Below are positions 18,535 to 27,639 of a stretch of DNA of 64,000 bases, in pieces (the stretch's first letter is position 1; each line of letters begins with the position of its first letter). The position numbers and the translations under genes were made by a program. The notes below the pieces were generated by a model. It searched no databases. It was not told the DNA's origin and worked only from the letters and a program-made list of their open reading frames with translations. Origin of the DNA: Winogradskyella forsetii (GTDB lineage: Bacteria; Bacteroidota; Bacteroidia; Flavobacteriales; Flavobacteriaceae); NCBI RefSeq assembly GCF_013394595.1, contig NZ_CP053348.1, forward strand, positions 3,816,501 to 3,880,500, written 5' to 3'.

Positions 18535-21249
18535 ATGAATTTGTTTTTTTTTAAAATCAATACCTTGAAAATAGCAATCTGCATTTCAATAGTATTGCCA
18601 GTCCTCGTCGATTCACAACAGAAACCAGAAATAGAGCAAAAGATTGAGGACTCAATTATTAGACAAATTAATACCCTTAGAGAAGAGGCTTCAAAATTAA
18701 GTAATGTTGATAAGGCTCAGAAGGCCATCGAAAAACTTGAATATAGCTTACAACTTTTTAATGATAACACTATTAAAAATAACACCTTACAATTCGGTCT
18801 TTATGTAGATTTATCTCAAGTCTACAATATAGAATCCATTAGAAATGAACTAAAAAGTATAGAATATGTAAACAAAGCCGAGGCTTTAGCGACTGAAAAA
18901 GATGTAAAAACCTATGATTTGATCAATTTTTATATCTCATTAGGCGCAAATGAGTATGAAGAATCGAAATATGAAAAAAGCTTGGGATATATTACAATAG
19001 CCTATAATATTTTAAAAGAAAGGAAGAAGAAACTCAAGGAAGAAATAGGTTTTAGTTCAGAAAAAAAACTTGAAGCAACACTACTAGAATGGTTTGTATC
19101 ACTTAACTTTTCGTTGCAAAATGAAAACGAATTATTAGAATCCCACAGAAGACTAGAAAATTTCTACGAAGAAAATAACCATTTTAAGGATATAGATTAT
19201 TACTATGCTCTAGGCAGTTTTAGAGTTGGTCGTTTTTACCAACCTAATAATGCGGATAAAGCTGAATATTACTTTAATAAAGCTGAAACAAAAGGTGACA
19301 GAAACATAAAGATCTACTCTAATGTCTGTAAAGGGTTTGCCTTTTTAGGTGCAGAGCAATTTGATAAAATCCCTGCCTTAATAAAAAAATTGAAAAATTT
19401 TCAAGATCTCAATAAGTTTCAAGAACTTAATCTTCATGAAATTGCCTCCAGATACTATTCAGAAACCAATAATATTGACGAACTTACCATCCATGCCAAT
19501 AAAGCTCTAAAATTGCTTAATACTAGTGACGAACCAATCAATGTTTTAAATTTTAATTCAAAGGATTTTGAGCCAATAACACAACTAAAATACCCTATTC
19601 TCTTAAATCAGTTTGCACTGTTTTTAGAGCAAACTAATAAACCTGAATTAGTTACAACTTCAACTGAGCTTTTTAAAATTGGACTTAAACAATTTGCAGA
19701 CCGAATTGACCGAAAACCAATAAACAATCACTTTGCAAACTATGATATTATTAGGAATAGAAATCTTAAACATTTAATACAAGAAGAAGCTTCTATAGAG
19801 GTTAAACAAGATATATTATCTCAAATTGAGCGTATTGAAAACAGAGCAACTTTAAACCGTTTGTTATTTAATAGAGAACTTGCAGATAGAAAATCGAATT
19901 TAGACAGTTTATTCTCCGAAGAGAATAAACTAAGAGAAGAAATCACCCAAATTAAGCAGAAGCAGATAGAAAAGGATACGCTTCTAAATCAGCAATTATT
20001 TGAGTTAAGTCTTCAGCTAGATGATATAAACCAACAATTAATTAATGAAAATCCAAAAATATTTAGTTTGAATTCATCAGAGTTCGATTTGAGTTCTATA
20101 AGATTAGAAAAAAATACTAAGGTCATAAAATATATCAAGTCTGAAAATGAACTCTTTAGGGTTATTATTTCTAATTCTGATATTTCAATCAAAAATATTG
20201 GCGCTTACACTGCAATTGAAACCGATATAATTTCCTTTTTAAACACTATTAAAAATCTAAATAATAGTAATGGTTATGAAAACTTGAGCAAAAAACTCTA
20301 TAACCTTCTTTTGAGTGATATAGAAATAGTTAATAATACTATTATAATAGCCGAAGCCTCTTTGAGAAATTTACCTTTTGAACTTTTGAAAGAGGATGAA
20401 AACTACCTTATAGAAAAAACGTCTATTTCTTATGTCTCTGGACTTAGTTATTTAAATTCTCAATTATATAAGTCGAATTCCTACGATGAGAACATAACTT
20501 TTTTCGCTCCATCTTATAACAGCTTTTCACCATCGGTCAACGAACTCGCCGTTAGAGGTGAAGCCTATAATCTAAAAGGCGCTAAAGAAGAAGTAAGGTT
20601 ATTAAATAAGCTTGTAGATGGTATTGTATTTGAAAATGAAAACGCTTCTAAATCTCAATTTTTTAGTCTTAACAGTAATTCTGCTGTATTGCATCTCGCA
20701 GGACATGCTTTTTTAAATAATAAAGATCCTGAATTAAGTCATATTGTTTTTTCCGATAACGAAGAAGACAATAAACTATTTATCTCGGAATTATATGGTT
20801 TTAAGAGTAATGCAGAGTTAGCCGTTTTAAGTGCCTGCAATACAGGTGTTGGAGGTTATCAAGATGGAGATGGTCTTATTTCACTTTCTCAAGCTTTTAT
20901 GTACTCTGGAATACCAGCAACAGTATCTAGCCTGTGGAGTGCGCCAGATATTTCTACCAAGCAGATTATGGTATCCTTTTATGGCTATTTAAATGAAGGA
21001 TTGACTAAATCAAAAGCATTAAGAAATGCTAAGCTAGACTACCTTAAAAATACTGATAATTTAAAATTAAAACATCCATATTATTGGGCTGGATTTGTGC
21101 TTTACGGAAATGATAGTCCTATTAATTTTAATACATCCGGAATGCCTTTTTACTATTGGTTTATAATAGGAGTTTTAGGAACTTTACTGTTAGTTTATCT
21201 ATTCAGTATAAAAAAGAAAAACAGCTCACAAAATGCGCGAGCTATTTGA
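18535..21249 (+). CDS. Exported TPR-CHAT protease-like protein
   Basis: The 904-residue protein starts with a signal peptide or anchor (ending LPVLVDSQQ), continues with TPR-like helical repeats (about 40-420), a coiled coil (about 440-500) and a C-terminal CHAT domain (about 590-855), and ends with a membrane helix (about 870-893) and a basic tail (KKKNSSQ). CHAT domains are caspase-clan cysteine proteases; the dyad is His724 (LHLAGHAF) and Cys768 (LSACNTGVGG), so the enzyme should be active. Topology places the protease in the periplasm, tethered at the inner membrane. It starts 23 bases after polA and is the first gene of the block bounded by the polA remnant at 27495, which also holds a sigma factor. 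Its substrate is unknown. Confidence 0.85.
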   Translation: MNLFFFKINTLKIAICISIVLPVLVDSQQKPEIEQKIEDSIIRQINTLREEASKLSNVDKAQKAIEKLEYSLQLFNDNTIKNNTLQFGLYVDLSQVYNIESIRNELKSIEYVNKAEALATEKDVKTYDLINFYISLGANEYEESKYEKSLGYITIAYNILKERKKKLKEEIGFSSEKKLEATLLEWFVSLNFSLQNENELLESHRRLENFYEENNHFKDIDYYYALGSFRVGRFYQPNNADKAEYYFNKAETKGDRNIKIYSNVCKGFAFLGAEQFDKIPALIKKLKNFQDLNKFQELNLHEIASRYYSETNNIDELTIHANKALKLLNTSDEPINVLNFNSKDFEPITQLKYPILLNQFALFLEQTNKPELVTTSTELFKIGLKQFADRIDRKPINNHFANYDIIRNRNLKHLIQEEASIEVKQDILSQIERIENRATLNRLLFNRELADRKSNLDSLFSEENKLREEITQIKQKQIEKDTLLNQQLFELSLQLDDINQQLINENPKIFSLNSSEFDLSSIRLEKNTKVIKYIKSENELFRVIISNSDISIKNIGAYTAIETDIISFLNTIKNLNNSNGYENLSKKLYNLLLSDIEIVNNTIIIAEASLRNLPFELLKEDENYLIEKTSISYVSGLSYLNSQLYKSNSYDENITFFAPSYNSFSPSVNELAVRGEAYNLKGAKEEVRLLNKLVDGIVFENENASKSQFFSLNSNSAVLHLAGHAFLNNKDPELSHIVFSDNEEDNKLFISELYGFKSNAELAVLSACNTGVGGYQDGDGLISLSQAFMYSGIPATVSSLWSAPDISTKQIMVSFYGYLNEGLTKSKALRNAKLDYLKNTDNLKLKHPYYWAGFVLYGNDSPINFNTSGMPFYYWFIIGVLGTLLLVYLFSIKKKNSSQNARAI

Positions 21250-21260
21250 TTTCAAAAAAT

Positions 21261-21827
21261 TTAAAGACCATAATGTTTTGCAATCTCTAAAGCGATAGCC
21301 TTGGTCTGTTTTCCTGAGTTGGTGTTACTTCCGCGATTTGGCGGAACTATACTATAAATAACACCCTCTTTAAGTATGAGAAGTTGATACATATTGGAGA
21401 TGTAAACAGCCTTCTCACCCAAGCCATCCACTTTTTGGTAAAGCGTAGCATTTCTCTCAGGATTGTACTGCCAAAAAGGATCCTTCATTTCATTGATATT
21501 TGCAAAAACCTGCCCGTGCCAATATTCATAGTCTTTTTCGCCGTAGAAGAGTTTTAAATTGCAGTGTAAAATACCACCAGAACCATTATCTACAGGCTCT
21601 ATTTCAATATAATTAGCATCTGGGTTATAGCCCAAAATGAGTTCATTTGGAAACTCATAGCACAACTTTTCTTTAATTTTATCAATGTCTATTTTACTTG
21701 TTTTAATAACTGTGTTAGTAGTTGCTTTTTCATTTACAAGCTCGTTAATGTTAGATTTGTTTTTATCTCCAAGACAGGATATTGATATTACAGCCAATAG
21801 AATTAGTGTATATTTTAAATGCTTCAT
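21261..21827 (-). CDS. Lipoprotein of unknown function, paralogue of the next upstream gene
   Basis: The 188-residue product has a lipoprotein signal (LILLAVISISC followed by LGDKNKS). The mature part contains NELILGYNPDANYIEIEPVDNGSGG and a pattern of hydrophobic strands; no known domain is recognised. It and the product of 21842-22483 share the Cys-Leu-Gly-Asp-Lys start and a similar layout, ending in AIALEIAKHYGL versus AIAMAKAAGYIN, so they are likely distant paralogues. It is the last gene of a four-gene minus-strand operon and converges on the CHAT gene with an 11-base gap. Confidence 0.7.
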   Translation of the reverse strand: MKHLKYTLILLAVISISCLGDKNKSNINELVNEKATTNTVIKTSKIDIDKIKEKLCYEFPNELILGYNPDANYIEIEPVDNGSGGILHCNLKLFYGEKDYEYWHGQVFANINEMKDPFWQYNPERNATLYQKVDGLGEKAVYISNMYQLLILKEGVIYSIVPPNRGSNTNSGKQTKAIALEIAKHYGL

Positions 21828-21841
21828 TTTTAGAGTTTGTT

Positions 21842-22483
21842 TTAGTTAATATATCCCGCTGCTTTTGCCATAGCAATGGCAGCACTTTTATAATCTCTTT
21901 GTCTTGCAACCTCAGCTTTATTTAATCTATTTTTAATAGGGTAAACGTACAAGGTGTAACCTCTAAACTTTATTTTTAGCTCCTTTTTACTCTCATTCCA
22001 AAGTGCTGCTAAGCCGATGTCTTTTATCCATTCAGACGATTTAGATATTGATTTGTTTAAAGCCCAAGCCTCTTCCCACGCTACGCCATTACCTGCTGCT
22101 TTCGCAACATCGTAAGCCATTTCATCTTTTCCAATTTCACGTTGAATATTCATAGAACCTTTCAACCATTGAAAATCATTATCACCGTCTTTAATAAAAA
22201 AATTACATATGGGTTGAGAATTAGGCATTCTCCTATCTGACTTTGAAACATCTTCATATACTATCAGTTCTTCAGAAATATTATAGATAGAGGCAATACT
22301 GCTTGCAGACATATTTTCGCATGCACTCATATCTTTAGAATAATTAATGAGATTGCCTTTAAAATTCTCATTAACAAAACTATTGTCATTCATTTCAGAA
22401 ATAGTAGCATTTTTTTTATCTCCTAAACAAGAAGAAAACATAATTGCAATAAAACTAAAACTTAGTATGTGTTTAATTTTCAT
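21842..22483 (-). CDS. Lipoprotein of unknown function
   Basis: The 213-residue protein has a type II signal (FIAIMFSSC, then LGDKKNATISE). The mature part includes CENMSASSIASIYNISEELIVYED, a segment often seen in small Flavobacterial lipoproteins that contain paired Cys (here Cys54 and a later PICNFF Cys), followed by KGSMNIQREIGKDEMAYD and a strand-rich end. The function is unknown. It is spaced 14 bases from its paralogue and 9 bases from the leucine-rich-repeat gene, so the three are co-transcribed. Confidence 0.7.
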   Translation of the reverse strand: MKIKHILSFSFIAIMFSSCLGDKKNATISEMNDNSFVNENFKGNLINYSKDMSACENMSASSIASIYNISEELIVYEDVSKSDRRMPNSQPICNFFIKDGDNDFQWLKGSMNIQREIGKDEMAYDVAKAAGNGVAWEEAWALNKSISKSSEWIKDIGLAALWNESKKELKIKFRGYTLYVYPIKNRLNKAEVARQRDYKSAAIAMAKAAGYIN

Positions 22484-22492
22484 AATCTTATT

Positions 22493-24706
22493 TTATTTAA
22501 TTAATAGCTTTTTGGTTATTGATTTGTTTTCACCTTTAATTCTTAGCATGTAAATTCCTTTAGAAAGTAAACTGATATCAATAGAATGACTAAGTGATTT
22601 TATTTGTGAATTAGACAAAACCATCTTACCTGTTATATCAAATATTTGATAACTCTCAATAAATTCATAACCAGCTATGATAACTTTATCTTCGGCAGGA
22701 TTAGGGTAAAATGTTAGCTCCCTAAGTTCATTATCTAGGCCTGTAGATAACAAAGCAGAATCTTGAACATTAAGCACAAAACTTCCTACTTGGTTTTGGC
22801 TAGATAATCTACCTGAACCTGAAACCTCTAACCACACTTGCAAGAAATAAGTTTGACCTGCATTTAAATTATTGATTTGTAATTCATCCTGTGCACACGC
22901 CAAAGGATTTTGTGTCATACAGTCTTCGTAAATTGCGACTTTAGCAACTGCTATAGGCACACCAAGTGTCATTGTAACGCTTCCACTTGCTGGTGCAATA
23001 AATTGATACCAAACATCAAATACAACAATACCTTCTTGCTGACAGGCTGGATTAAAAACACTTGATGTACTATTCACAGTTGTACCTGGTGTATCTTGTC
23101 CTAGCGTTATAGAAGTCGCAAATGAACAGTCATCATTAATTGGTGCGCAATCTATACTGTAGGACGATAGGCTGTCTACATTAATCCAAGTTAAAACACT
23201 GTAATCAACATCATCTACTTCAATGCATTCTAGGTTTGGGTTTAAAGATGCATTAAAATCGTTAAATCCAATATTTGTATTATTTCCGTTTTGGATATTA
23301 AAGTTCAGCAAATTGTTCTCAGTGCAGGATACTTGACTTAACATTGAATTCTGAGATAAATCCAACTCAACTAAATCATTTTGATCTATAAAAATTTGTG
23401 ACAATGCCGCAAGCGAACTCACCTCTATGGTTGTTAATACATTATTTTGAACATATAAACCCTCAAGAAGCGAGTTGCTTGATAAATCTAAAGATTCAAT
23501 TTGATTATTGCTAAGCGTAAGTGCCGTTAAATTAGGGTTATTAGTTAAATCTATTTCCGTAAGCGCATTTGATGATAAAACCAAATCGGTTAGCAATGCA
23601 TTATTACTTATATCTATACTTGTTAGATTATTATCAAAAGCATACAAACCCTCTAAAGATTCAAAAGCCTCTATACCAGTTAGATCAGAAATGTTTTTGC
23701 TAAATAAATTTAAAAACTGAATGGAAACTACATCAGATTCTAAAACTTGTCCGTTTATGATCCCATCAGAATCAATATTCAAGTCTATAAGCGCTTGTTC
23801 AAAATTAGAATCTGGAATAGTAATATAAATTGGTGAACAATCACTACTATAGGTTACCAGACTTAACCAATCCCAATTTGCATTACTATAATCAGGATCA
23901 GTAACTTCAACACAAGATAAATTAGTATTCCCTTGTAAGTTTAAATTAAAATTAAAATTGTCATAATCTACATTCTTAACCGTCAAGCTGGTGAGCTCAT
24001 TGTATTGTAACAACATTCTAAAAAGTGAGGGTTTATTTTCAATTTCTAGTTGCGTTAAATTATTATTTCTAAGACTCATTTTTTGCAAAGATGCACAATT
24101 ATCGAGGTTAATAGTTTCAAGACCGTTATCAAAAGCATCCAAATCTTCCAATAAAACAAGGCTGCTCAGATCTAAATTTGTTAGATTGTTATGTTGAATT
24201 CTTAATTTTTCTAATGCTGTAGAATTAGAAAGATTTATAGTCGATAAATTATTGAAGTGACATTCAAGAGAATTTAAAACAGAATTAGTGGGCAGTAATA
24301 ACTGTGTAATTTCATTAGACTGGCACCATAACACTTCTAAGTTACTGTTCTGGCTTAAATCTAAACTCTCTAAATTATTATTATAGATAAACAAGTGCGT
24401 AAGCAACAGGTTGCTAGAAAAATCTACCGTAGTAATATCATTGTTTTCACAGGACAGGGTTTCAAGACTTGAAAACTGGTCTATACCAGTTAAATCCGTA
24501 ATGCCTTTTGCAGAAATATTAAGTGAGCTGCTACCTGTTACCGCTGGTGTAATATTCAAAAAACCATCTATCTCATTAGTAGGTGAAGAGTTATCAATAT
24601 TAAGATCTATAAGTGCTTGTTCAAAATTAGGATCTGGAATACTTACTGTTTGCGAATAGCTAATTGCCGTAATCAGTATAAAGCTGATAAGTGTAATTTT
24701 TTTCAT
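22493..24706 (-). CDS. Secreted leucine-rich-repeat protein with T9SS sorting domain
   Basis: The 737-residue protein has a signal peptide (MKKITLISFILITAISYSQ), then two related modules, each opening with IPD(P/S)NFEQALIDLNID and followed by leucine-rich repeats (LxxLxxxxNxLxxIDLSxN pattern; about 20-270 and 295-500). A beta-rich domain (DDCSFATSITLGQDTPGTTVNS..., about 525-650) follows, and the end (about 660-737) is a type A T9SS C-terminal sorting domain (TFYPNPAEDKVIIAG ... GIYMLRIKGENKS). It should be exported by the type IX system and attached to the surface or released. Leucine-rich repeats bind partners; which one is unknown. Confidence 0.9.
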   Translation of the reverse strand: MKKITLISFILITAISYSQTVSIPDPNFEQALIDLNIDNSSPTNEIDGFLNITPAVTGSSSLNISAKGITDLTGIDQFSSLETLSCENNDITTVDFSSNLLLTHLFIYNNNLESLDLSQNSNLEVLWCQSNEITQLLLPTNSVLNSLECHFNNLSTINLSNSTALEKLRIQHNNLTNLDLSSLVLLEDLDAFDNGLETINLDNCASLQKMSLRNNNLTQLEIENKPSLFRMLLQYNELTSLTVKNVDYDNFNFNLNLQGNTNLSCVEVTDPDYSNANWDWLSLVTYSSDCSPIYITIPDSNFEQALIDLNIDSDGIINGQVLESDVVSIQFLNLFSKNISDLTGIEAFESLEGLYAFDNNLTSIDISNNALLTDLVLSSNALTEIDLTNNPNLTALTLSNNQIESLDLSSNSLLEGLYVQNNVLTTIEVSSLAALSQIFIDQNDLVELDLSQNSMLSQVSCTENNLLNFNIQNGNNTNIGFNDFNASLNPNLECIEVDDVDYSVLTWINVDSLSSYSIDCAPINDDCSFATSITLGQDTPGTTVNSTSSVFNPACQQEGIVVFDVWYQFIAPASGSVTMTLGVPIAVAKVAIYEDCMTQNPLACAQDELQINNLNAGQTYFLQVWLEVSGSGRLSSQNQVGSFVLNVQDSALLSTGLDNELRELTFYPNPAEDKVIIAGYEFIESYQIFDITGKMVLSNSQIKSLSHSIDISLLSKGIYMLRIKGENKSITKKLLIK

Positions 24707-24730
24707 AATTCTATATTTACTAGGTTTTAG

Positions 24731-26107
24731 TTAAAACATTTTTTTATAATCCTTAGGATTTATCATTTTACTGATGTTATCATTAATAGCAATAGTTTCA
24801 CTTGTCATAATGCCATCTTTAGACTCAATAGTATATTCCATAATATGACCTTTTAGAAGGTCGTTATTTTGTATAAACCAATTAGGTAGATTTACGTCTG
24901 GTGCTACCCAAAAATTCATTTTTACGCTATTATCTGACATCGTATATTCATAACATATTGCACCAAGAATGGTTTTGGTTTTTCCTGTTTTATTCAATTT
25001 TGTATAGTCGTAGTTCATCATTTGGTCAGTAGGATTTTGCATTTGCTGTCCACCCATCATATTTTGTGACATTTGCATTTTCATACCTTGGGCATCTACA
25101 AAAATGTGCGAATTCCCTTCATCTATAACTATAATAGATTCTCCAGCCATTTCTTCATCTGAATATTCGTTCATATCGACCATTATTCCCATGTAATTCT
25201 CATTTGGATTTAATAAATAAGACATTTTATAAGAGCGATCTTGTTCTGAGGTAGTCACTTTTACTTTAGTTTCATAAGTGAATAGATAAGTGCCTGGTTT
25301 TGCTGTATTATTTGGTAATTGATTGATAGTGTAATTTTCATCGCTTTTAGTTGTACTCTCAGCTACTTTAATTGAAGTATTATTAGTAAATTGAGGACTT
25401 TCTCCATCGATCCCTCCCTTTATTGTAGCCTCATAAAAGCTTTCAGAATAGTCATCAGAATTGGTTTTGGGACGTTGTACCTTTCGTAAGCTCACCCTTC
25501 CGTTAAATGAAATTTGAATAGTTTCCTCTGAAAGTACATCAATAGTCACCTCTCCTTTTGAAACATCATAGGTCTGGTAATTATCAGACACAGCTCTTTT
25601 GAAATCATCATCACTTTTTTTATAATACGGCAACGAAGGGTCATAAGATAATTTTAGAGTTGCTTCTTCTGGGATTTTGAAAGTACGTTTTACGTTTTTA
25701 GCTTTATTAGTATCGTGTCTTAAATCATGCTGCGTTTTAATAGACAGATAGAAACCATCATGTATGTCTGCATCATGCGTCCACCAAGAGGCGCTAAAAT
25801 TGTATGTGTCATTAGCACGCTCTGCCTTAATCTTTTTGACTTCTGGTATATTCACTGAGCCATATGTGTTAGAGTGTGTGATGACTACACTACCAGAGGT
25901 TGCTTTAGAATTAACCTTTGTTTTAGTGTTTTCGTTTTTTGTTTTCTTTGTGCCTAGACTATCTATAGCTTTATCTGCTGCCTGCTCTATCTTTGTCTCA
26001 ACCTTATTAGATATCTTATTCTTAAGACGCTTAAGCAGTTGAGCCTCGGAATTTTGACTAAAGCACACTACTAGAAGAATGATTGTGTATTTAAAAAGTG
26101 TTTTCAT
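24731..26107 (-). CDS. Exported DUF4412-like protein
   Basis: The 458-residue product has a signal peptide (MKTLFKYTIILLVVCFSQNSEAQ) followed by a basic amphipathic stretch (LLKRLKNKISNKVETKIEQ). Its second half contains a Met/Gln-rich segment (MKMQMSQNMMGGQQMQ, about 350) and the DUF4412-type core: TGKTKTILGAICYEYTM followed by NFWVAPD. It is the first gene of the four-gene operon running to 21261 and is divergent from the sigma factor gene, sharing its regulatory region. The biochemical role of DUF4412 is not known. Confidence 0.72.
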   Translation of the reverse strand: MKTLFKYTIILLVVCFSQNSEAQLLKRLKNKISNKVETKIEQAADKAIDSLGTKKTKNENTKTKVNSKATSGSVVITHSNTYGSVNIPEVKKIKAERANDTYNFSASWWTHDADIHDGFYLSIKTQHDLRHDTNKAKNVKRTFKIPEEATLKLSYDPSLPYYKKSDDDFKRAVSDNYQTYDVSKGEVTIDVLSEETIQISFNGRVSLRKVQRPKTNSDDYSESFYEATIKGGIDGESPQFTNNTSIKVAESTTKSDENYTINQLPNNTAKPGTYLFTYETKVKVTTSEQDRSYKMSYLLNPNENYMGIMVDMNEYSDEEMAGESIIVIDEGNSHIFVDAQGMKMQMSQNMMGGQQMQNPTDQMMNYDYTKLNKTGKTKTILGAICYEYTMSDNSVKMNFWVAPDVNLPNWFIQNNDLLKGHIMEYTIESKDGIMTSETIAINDNISKMINPKDYKKMF

Positions 26108-26153
26108 CAGATTTAATAATTGATTACACCTTTTGTTCTTTCTACTTTTGAAA

Positions 26154-26201
26154 TGTTAACACAAAGCACCAAAAAAAATTATATTTGTTTCTTTGTTAAC
26201 A
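26154..26201. promoter_or_regulatory. Two copies of the palindrome TGTTAACA flanking the sigma-factor promoter
   Basis: TGTTAACA occurs at 26154-26161 and 26194-26201, 40 bases apart, and the flanks are also mirrored (GTTAACACAAAG and CTTTGTTAAC). They sit in the 116-bp region between the divergent DUF4412-like and sigma factor genes and bracket the -7 element, as expected for an operator controlling both directions. The binding protein is unknown. Confidence 0.5.
26180..26187 (+). promoter_or_regulatory. -7 promoter element of the sigma-factor gene
   Basis: TATATTTG matches the TAnnTTTG consensus exactly and lies 37 bases before the ATG. The nearest TTTG upstream (26147-26150) is 29 bases away, longer than the usual 17-23. 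Confidence 0.5.
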
Positions 26202-26223
26202 TTTTGTCCCTTTATACAACTAA

Positions 26224-26769
26224 ATGAAAGACATAGACATTGACAGTCAATTACAGAAGCTACTACGAGCTGATGATAAAAAAGCTTTAGAAAAAGTTTA
26301 TGTAGATTATAAAGCAGAATTTTTAAATTATTCTAAACGTTATACTATCGACACATCCGATGTTTTAGATGTTTATCAAGATGCTATTATCGCAATGCAT
26401 CAAAACTTTGTAACGTCTCAACTGGAATTGAAGACAAGTACTGTAAAAACATATTTGTTTGGTATAGGTAAAAATCAATTATTTAAAAAATTAAAGCAAA
26501 AACATCGCATTTTGCGAGTTGAAATTGAAACTGATGATTATACGGAAATTGAACTAGAACACAATTTACCGACAGAAAATCAGAAAATATTAGCAAAACG
26601 ATTAGCTGAAATATCTGGAACTTGCAAACAACTATTGCAACTCTTTTATTATAGAAATTTAACTATTGATGAAATTGTAGAGCAAACGCATTATAAAGAT
26701 GGGAATACTGTTAGAAGCCATAAATCAAGATGTTTAAAGCACCTTAAATCTTTAATGAAAGTTAATTAA
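26224..26769 (+). CDS. ECF-like sigma-70 family RNA polymerase sigma factor
   Basis: The 181-residue protein has a region 2 (about 20-95; DVLDVYQDAIIAMHQN at 46-61) for core and -10 recognition and a region 4 (about 120-178; LLQLFYYRNLTIDEIVEQTHY then NTVRSHKSRCLKHL) for -35 recognition, separated by an acidic linker. There are no regions 1 or 3, as in extracytoplasmic-function sigma factors. The stop codon overlaps the start of the next gene (TAATG), so a membrane TPR protein is translationally coupled to it, the usual sigma/anti-sigma layout. Targets may include the divergent operon. Confidence 0.88.
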   Translation: MKDIDIDSQLQKLLRADDKKALEKVYVDYKAEFLNYSKRYTIDTSDVLDVYQDAIIAMHQNFVTSQLELKTSTVKTYLFGIGKNQLFKKLKQKHRILRVEIETDDYTEIELEHNLPTENQKILAKRLAEISGTCKQLLQLFYYRNLTIDEIVEQTHYKDGNTVRSHKSRCLKHLKSLMKVN

Positions 26770-27491
26770 TGAATACCGAAAGACGCATACAAGATTACTT
26801 AGCTAACAGACTTTCTGAAAAAGACAGGATTGAAGTAGAAAATCTGCTAGAAACAGATGCTGATTTCAAATCAGAATTTGAGTCTCATAGAGATATCTTC
26901 ATAGCTTTTAAAATAGCTGAGGCAAAAAAGCTTAAAACTCATTTTCAGGAATTAGAGGACACATTACCAAAAGAAAAAAGTAATTTGAAAAAATTCAAAT
27001 ATGCCTATTTAGCTATTGCCAGCATCTTAGTAATTGGATTTTTCTACAATATCTTAAGTTCAGAATCTGGCAACGACTTATTTGAAAGCAATTTTGAAAT
27101 CTCGCCTAACACTTATCAACCGGTAACGCGATCCAATAATTCTAATAAAAATAATAGTGCTTTTATAGCCTACGAAAACGGCGATTTTATAACCGCTGAA
27201 AAAGAATTTGAAGTGCTCTTAGCAACCTCGAACAATCCTAATATTCGCTTTTACTATGCGTCGTCACTTCTAAACCAATCTAAAATTGACTCTGCACTTA
27301 AAGAATTTAAAACTTTAAACGCGATCAACTTTGAATATTTAGAGGAATCCCTTTGGTATACGGCTCTAATCTACCTCAAGAAAGAAGACTATAGTAACTC
27401 TAAAGCAATCTTAAATAAATTAGATACAATCAATTCTACATTTGAAATCGAAAAAAGAAAACAACTCACGAAGAAATTAAATGGCTTTTAG
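26769..27491 (+). CDS. Single-span membrane TPR protein, probable anti-sigma factor
   Basis: The 240-residue protein has a cytoplasmic N-terminus of about 75 residues (RRIQDYLANRLSEKDRIEVENLL, resembling the helical start of Bacteroidota anti-sigma and zinc-finger-like regulators), a membrane helix (about 78-97) and a periplasmic C-terminal part with TPR-like helix pairs (about 130-235: NSAFIAYENGDFITAEKEFE; ALIYLKKEDYSNSKAIL). The overlap with the sigma gene suggests that it holds the sigma factor until a periplasmic signal arrives. It is the last gene before the first polA remnant, which begins 4 bases after its stop. Anti-sigma function is inferred from context. Confidence 0.7.
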   Translation: MNTERRIQDYLANRLSEKDRIEVENLLETDADFKSEFESHRDIFIAFKIAEAKKLKTHFQELEDTLPKEKSNLKKFKYAYLAIASILVIGFFYNILSSESGNDLFESNFEISPNTYQPVTRSNNSNKNNSAFIAYENGDFITAEKEFEVLLATSNNPNIRFYYASSLLNQSKIDSALKEFKTLNAINFEYLEESLWYTALIYLKKEDYSNSKAILNKLDTINSTFEIEKRKQLTKKLNGF

Positions 27492-27494
27492 TAT

Positions 27495-27618
27495 TTAAAA
27501 ACCAGAACTTGAAGAGATGAAAAACTTAATTAAAACTGAGATGGAAAATGCTTATAAAATGGATGTTCTTTTGGATGTTGAAATTGATACAGGTTTGAAT
27601 TCGTTGGAGGCGCAATAA
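27495..27618 (+). pseudogene. Remnant A of the polA 3' end
   Basis: The last 39 codons and stop of polA are repeated here with the reading frame intact (KPELEEMKNLIKTEMENAY... ending LEAQ and stop), about 88% identical by eye to 18392-18511 (33 of 39 residues). It has no start codon or promoter. It begins 4 bases after the TPR protein stop and ends 21 bases before the symporter ATG, so it is a boundary between acquired blocks, not a gene. Confidence 0.93.
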
Positions 27619-27639
27619 GATTAAAATACAACTTTTTAA

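Noticed and set aside
27499-27618. Remnant A as a small functional gene, since its polA frame is intact to the stop
   Set aside because: There is no start codon or ribosome-binding context, and it corresponds to the extreme end of PolA only.
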